A DNA stretch of 64,000 nucleotides from Pyxicephalus adspersus (taxonomy: Eukaryota > Chordata > Amphibia > Anura > Pyxicephalidae): contig NC_092861.1 of the NCBI RefSeq assembly GCF_032062135.1, positions 120,179,319 through 120,243,318 of the forward strand, written 5' to 3'. This document shows positions 59,452-64,000 of this stretch, piece after piece (the first letter of the stretch is position 1; every line of letters begins with the position of its first letter). The notes below the pieces were generated by a model. The model saw nothing but the letters and a program-made list of their open reading frames with translations, did not search any database and had not been told where the DNA came from. A program made the translations under genes and the position numbers.

Positions 59452-59911
59452 TATAAAAGCTCTTTTATCTGCCAATATTTGACCTCACCTTACTCTATTG
59501 CAGCCCAAGCCCATATGCTTCATTTTTTTATAGTTTCAATGGGTCTTCAGTTAGGCTTTAAAATATTAATCTCCATTCCAAAGTAGCTCCAACAGTACGT
59601 TCACCACAAGATATCCTCCTTACACATCCAGGTAAATGATACACAGTGAGTATACTATGAATGATTTCTTTGGGTTTTGGTCTTGCCTTTCAAGGTAGTT
59701 TCACCACACAGAAAAGTATGTGGAAGCAAAGAACAGTACAAATTCCATAACATCAACAGTAGCAGAAGACCATTTCAGGCCAGAAAGGAAGCAAAGAGGA
59801 GGAAGACCTCATGTGGGAATAACCAACCCCAAAAAAAAGATTAGCACACATGTGGGTGGCCCTCCATTTTAGGAGCAGAAATAATTGGAGGGAGTGGGGG
59901 ATTTTTTTATG
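59452..59911. other. No gene recognised
   Basis: Nothing identifiable. Confidence 0.4.
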
Positions 59912-59919
59912 TTATGGGG

Positions 59920-60328
59920 GAGGGGTCGGCAAACTTTTATGGCCACTAGGCCATTTCAGGGGTAGGCAGGAGCACACTAGGCTGGACTCTGAGTCCCGCC
60001 CTATTGGCACTGCCCACCACCAGGTAATGCCCCCTGAAGTGAAGTCCCTCTCCTTTGTATGTATTGTGGAGGAGAGGGATTTACCTTCAGGGAGCATTCC
60101 CTATTTACCATGGCCGGAAGTATCAATGCCGGCTGCGGTAAATAGGGGAGCAACAGCAAGAAGACAGGTAGATCCTAACTCCCCCTGGCACATCCGGCCG
60201 GCAACCTGCAGCTCCATAGCCTCGGGTTGCCGGCCGGCATTAGGCCGGATCGGCCTGGAGGCGTTAGACCAGAACGAACTACCGGCTAGGCTGTATCTGG
60301 CTTAAAGGCCGGAGTTTGCCGACCCCTG
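59920..60328. mobile_element. hAT MITE with three internal hairpins, 409 bp
   Basis: Termini GAGGGGTCGGCAAACT on the left and GGAGTTTGCCGACCCCTG on the right. Flanks TTATGGGG (59912-59919) and TTATAGGG (60329-60336) match at 7 of 8 bases. The GC-rich interior holds three consecutive hairpins: AATGCCCCCTGAAG/CTTCAGGGAGCATT with CCCTCTCC/GGAGAGGG; CCCTATTTACC/GGTAAATAGGG; and CCGGCCGGCAACC/GGTTGCCGGCCGG. The 151-codon open frame across it is not a gene. Confidence 0.88.
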
Positions 60329-60336
60329 TTATAGGG

Positions 60337-61029
60337 AATGCATCTTCTTTGGTGTTCTCCATTTTTAGCTCTTTTATGATCAATAATAACCTTATAAACT
60401 GTAAATTGCTAGTAAAATAATTAGATCATATAGCAAACGTTAGATAATATATGCAGTTATTTATAACTTGGTGTAGAGCTGTAGATTTAGTATACCTAAT
60501 TTATAGTGAAAATATTCACATATGTATTAGGAGTAGATTTAATTAGTTCCCTTTAATCTTATTAATACCTTCTGTCAGATTAATGTGCGCCGCTAACAGC
60601 ACTGTGTCTACAAATTCATTACTGCTTCCCCTGTACAGGATGGAATCATGGACCAGTCAAAAAACATTATGGCATTTATTTTAAGTTGCATTTTATTACT
60701 TTTTTTTTACTTAAACACAAAATTAAAGTGCATTTCCTAGAAGCCATTTTTGCACCTTTTATACTTTAGTGTGGCATTGAATTTCCTACAAAGTTTTCCC
60801 ATCCCATTTTGTTAAATGGAATTGTAGAAATCACATTTCCTTTCCCAGGTCACATTTATCATTTGGGTAGTTGTTTACCTTTGGTTCTTCTTTTTTTTTC
60901 CTCTTTTCCTAAAGCAGAAATTTCATAAATAAAAAAAAACAAACAAAATAAATAACAACACATACTGATGTCACCCAGTCTCATACTGTGCAGACCTCCG
61001 TTCGAGTAACGTGTCTTCCTAAAGATATA
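60337..61029. other. No gene recognised
   Basis: Nothing identifiable. Confidence 0.4.
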
Positions 61030-61320
61030 AAAAAAGTGTCAATCTCACTGCACATGCATTCCAGAAAAGCACCTTATGATGTATGCCCAATCGCAGAAGA
61101 AGCAGCCCAAAGTCTCCTGAGATATGTGACATATGTATCCCAGGAGGATGCAGAATTCCCTTTGGTCTTTACCGCCACAGCAGTAAAGATGGAAGGGGAG
61201 GGGTCCTCTCCACAAATAAAAAAAAAACAATTAAAAAAATATGAAAAAAAATATAAATAAAATGGCTAGCCACCCTTTTATAGAATGGTAAAAATGTGAT
61301 GATAGGTCCACTTTAAAGTA
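61030..61320 (-). repeat. CTGCTGCAGCGG-type repeat, copy 2
   Basis: In reverse complement: CTTTAAAGTGGACCTATCAT, CACATTTTTACC, TATAAAAGGGTGG, CCCCTCCCCTTCCATCTTTA and CTGCTGTGGCGGTAAAGACC. This matches 35626-35800 in the second half. The CTTTAAAG end resembles that at 41280. Confidence 0.55.
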
Positions 61321-63063
61321 TATCTAAAGTCTTTTTTTTGTTTTGGACAGAGTATAAAATAGTTAAAACAAACTTTATTGGTGTCTGCGTTCCATCACTT
61401 TATTTTCTGTAGACACATCAGTAAGTGAGAGGAAATCTCTCCTGAGAGGAAAATCCTGACTACAACACTACATCACTACAACAAGTGTCGCTATTTAAGC
61501 ACTTTACCTCTTTTACTGTTTGAGAATGCAAGTAGACAAACATGATTACAATACAGAGTGGACAGACCTTTCAACTAAAATGGTTGTAAACATAAATTAG
61601 TTTCTTACAAGAAACTACCCCAAAAATACAACAATGTTTATTTGGTCATTACATGTAGCAAAATTGACATTTGCCTTAGCTCAGTTCGAGATACAATTTG
61701 GATTTAGAATAATTAATAAGGAAAAATGGTTGTCCACTGTGTACAGTAAATGAGCTAACAGTTTGATCAACATTTTCTTTTGTCCTAAAAGAATGAACAG
61801 CAACACAAATATATTGATTGATATTGGTTGTTATTATTTTGCCAATGAAATCTGACTTTCAACATGAAACTTTGGAGGAAACTGAAATGCCTTTTCACTT
61901 CCTGTATACTTCTCCTACGATAACTGTGGGATGTAAACCTCATAACACAGTTGATGAAATGAATAACAAGGTCATTATTTTCCATTCTCTCTACTTGATT
62001 TCTGTAGAGCAAGAACTGTTAATAAAGGTTTTGCCAAAATTGATTTTGTGTAAGAATTTCTATCATTAATGCAATACACAGCCAGTTAATTAAAACTTAC
62101 TGAGTAAGGAAAAAATCTACTTTAAAACTTTAAAATGCATTATAATCAGGTTTTGTAGATTAAGTACAGTTGACTCAAAGGTTTCTAAATTGTTTGTCTT
62201 TTCTTCCAAACAGCACTTACATTAGGAACCGTCAATAGAACATATATAATTCACATTCAGCCTCATCAGAATTTGAGAGTGAATTATATCACACACAGGC
62301 AATACACTGCAATGTGTGCTCTCTTACAGTTTATTCTGCAAAACACAAACATTATATGACTAATGTCATATAATATAAAAAATAAACATATAAAAATATA
62401 AAATACAAGGAGCTCTTTTGTTTTCTTGAACTAAGTTGTTTTCCTTATACTGAAAAAAGCCATTATAGTCAGTTTAGTTTCCAAGCAATGCAAATGTCAC
62501 TGGCATAGCAGTTTGTGTTAAGGATGAGTAATGTTTGTTCAATCCCACAAAATCCCTCCCATTCCCCTAGATGTGCAGACCACAAATAATGAATAAATAA
62601 AAATGATTAGCTAAAGTTATAAGTGCTTTCTGTAACCACATTTTTCATCTATAATAGCTTTTCCATAATGACAGATGCAATCATTTAAAGTTTGCATAAA
62701 GGTAGTATAAATACAACTTTTGGTCATTTGTATCATATATTGCATTTTTAGATTACTAGACCAAAAAAAGTAACAACTGTGGAAGAAAAGAGGACAGATA
62801 GATCTGGCTTTGAAAGCGGATTAATATGGATCTAAACTAGGCACCGTTCGAATATGTGGGAAATGGCATTTGCCTCAAGCGAGGTTGTGAATTTTGATTC
62901 ACTTATGTCAATTTGCTGATCCCTTAAAAAGATATATTTTTTTTCATTAAACAACCTTTGGGATATGCAAAAGGCCAATTTTACCAATCAAACATAATTT
63001 AGCACACAACAATACACCAACAATTAAATGTCCATCAGGACACTCAAATTTTCCTTAGTGGTC
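61321..63063. other. No gene recognised
   Basis: AT-rich DNA without recognisable elements. Confidence 0.45.
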
Positions 63064-63071
63064 ATCTACTA

Positions 63072-63547
63072 CAGGGGTGTCAAACTCTGGCCTGCAACAT
63101 CCTTTTTTTTGGCCCCCAAAGGAATTCTAAATATGAATTGCAGCTGGCCCCCCGTTGAACTACATTAAAATAGCGCTGCTACTACAATTCCCGGTATCAT
63201 TCGCGTCTATAGACCTCTCTGCCTATGCATGGCCCTGCATCGGAGTGTTCTATAGACGCAAGTAATGCCAGGAAATTTAGCGGCATCATTTGCATCTACA
63301 GACCAGCAGCCTCTCTGCCTATGCGTGACCCCGCATTGGACTGTTTTATAGACACAGGGAATTGTAGTAGCGGTGTTATTTCAGTGAAGAGGGAGTTCCA
63401 GCCACTCATAACATTAAGCCCCGCAATAGACTGTTTTCTTGACGCAGGGAATTGTCGTAGTGGTGCTATTTCAGTTTCAGATTTGTCCCGTGACTTTGTC
63501 TAAGTTTTTAATTTTGGCCCACTGTGTATTTTAATTTGACAACCCTG
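63072..63547 (+). mobile_element. hAT (Charlie-like) non-autonomous element, 476 bp
   Basis: Left CAGGGGTGTCAAACTCTGGC, right (reverse complement) CAGGGTTGTCAAA. Flanks ATCTACTA (63064-63071) and ATCGGCTA (63548-63555) match at 6 of 8. The interior contains three diverged repeats of ATAGAC.CA.G.AATT and GACTGTTTT/GAGTGTTCT units about 90 bp apart. The 92-codon frame over these repeats is not a gene. Confidence 0.83.
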
Positions 63548-63555
63548 ATCGGCTA

Positions 63556-63718
63556 CATTTGAAGATATAATTTGGAATATATAGATATTTACTGAGTTCT
63601 TTAGGCCCATAGGCATAAACTAAATTTTTGCATGGCACACACACAATGTCAAAGGGAGGAATAAACTCCTTGTTTTTGATTTTGGTGATAGAAGAAAGAA
63701 ATATAGGTAACTTGACTT
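63556..63718. other. No feature recognised
   Basis: Short AT-rich spacer. Confidence 0.4.
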
Positions 63719-63722
63719 TTAA

Positions 63723-64000
63723 CCACCTGGCCGTTAAACCTGACCTTGGTTCAGAGTAAAAACACCTGCAAAAAGTGTTAAACCCGAACTTTTCTCAGGT
63801 GGTTAAAAATATAAACAAACGTTTTATTGCAATCCGATTGTCATACATTGTACCATACATTATACACTTTTTTTTAAGATTTTTTTTTTATGTTTTATAA
63901 AAAAAAATTTTATTATTAAATTTATAACATTTTGGACATATTTCGGACATATATGCGGTAGGTCATATTACTCAATATAAGTATTGAGTAATTCGGAGAA
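63723..64000 (+). mobile_element. TTAA-type element, left part, runs off the window
   Basis: TTAA (63719-63722) precedes CCACCTGGCCGTTAAACC. An inverted partner CTCAGGTGG with another TTAA follows at 63796-63806. The sequence then continues as in the copy at 35865, but lacks the 300-bp GC-rich core. It resumes at CATTATACAC and runs through the A/T-rich tail to the window end. Confidence 0.7.

Noticed and set aside
59850..60305. 151-codon plus-strand frame
   Set aside because: It lies across the hairpin-rich hAT MITE; the frame is open because of GC-rich palindromes, not coding constraint.

Overview
The window reads as AT-rich, intergenic or intronic DNA of a vertebrate, most likely an anuran amphibian. 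This rests on the repeat mix: L1/Tx1-type and CR1-type LINEs, TAA-tailed SINE-like repeats that end in GCGCTATATAAAT, many hAT, PIF/Harbinger-like, pogo/Tigger-like and mariner remnants, and TTAA-flanked palindromic elements. The species call is an inference from repeat type; no species marker was found. No intact host gene, tRNA, rRNA or CRISPR array was recognised. Every protein-like stretch that could be identified belongs to a decayed transposable element. Three assembly gaps (1954-2615, 23282-23682, 27459-28196) hide sequence.

Layout. 1-8 kb: mostly featureless, with a mariner transposase pseudogene (3610-4190) bounded by a 96-bp direct repeat and the first copies of a palindromic MITE family that recurs eight times in the window. 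8-13 kb: a Harbinger-like MITE with TTA target duplications, a hAT dimer with a perfect 8-bp duplication, and a 576-bp non-autonomous hAT with a perfect 8-bp duplication. 13.7-14.2 kb: an inverted pair of hammerhead-ribozyme-like motifs; another lies at 5.9 kb. 16.8-23 kb: hAT MITEs, a G-rich block with a polyadenylation signal, SINE and CR1 scraps. 23.3-26.5 kb: a decayed autonomous hAT element with a minisatellite, an acidic N-terminal region, a BED finger, a transposase core, a 3' tandem array and a terminus matching the 12.3-kb element. 27-43 kb: the end of another hAT, a Tigger-like element, TTAA-type elements, more MITEs, and a 793-bp hAT built of hairpins. 44.8-47 kb: an L1/Tx1 LINE ORF2 remnant with endonuclease and reverse transcriptase. 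49.3-50.1 kb: a CR1-type LINE 3' end. 55-64 kb: TTAA element, hAT MITEs, Tigger-like element, hairpin-rich hAT, and a TTAA element that runs off the window.

How the parts relate. The elements at 9.9, 12.3, 23.7-26.5, 28.3 and 42.4 kb share termini of the TAG-N-G-N-TG type and, where both flanks are visible, 8-bp target duplications. They look like one lineage of hAT elements in which only the 24-kb copy ever encoded transposase. The rest are non-autonomous derivatives rich in hairpins and tandem units, and at least one hairpin module is shared between members. The strongest candidate for something beyond ordinary transposon debris is the hammerhead-like motif, which carries the conserved ribozyme core in two copies whose stem sequences differ.
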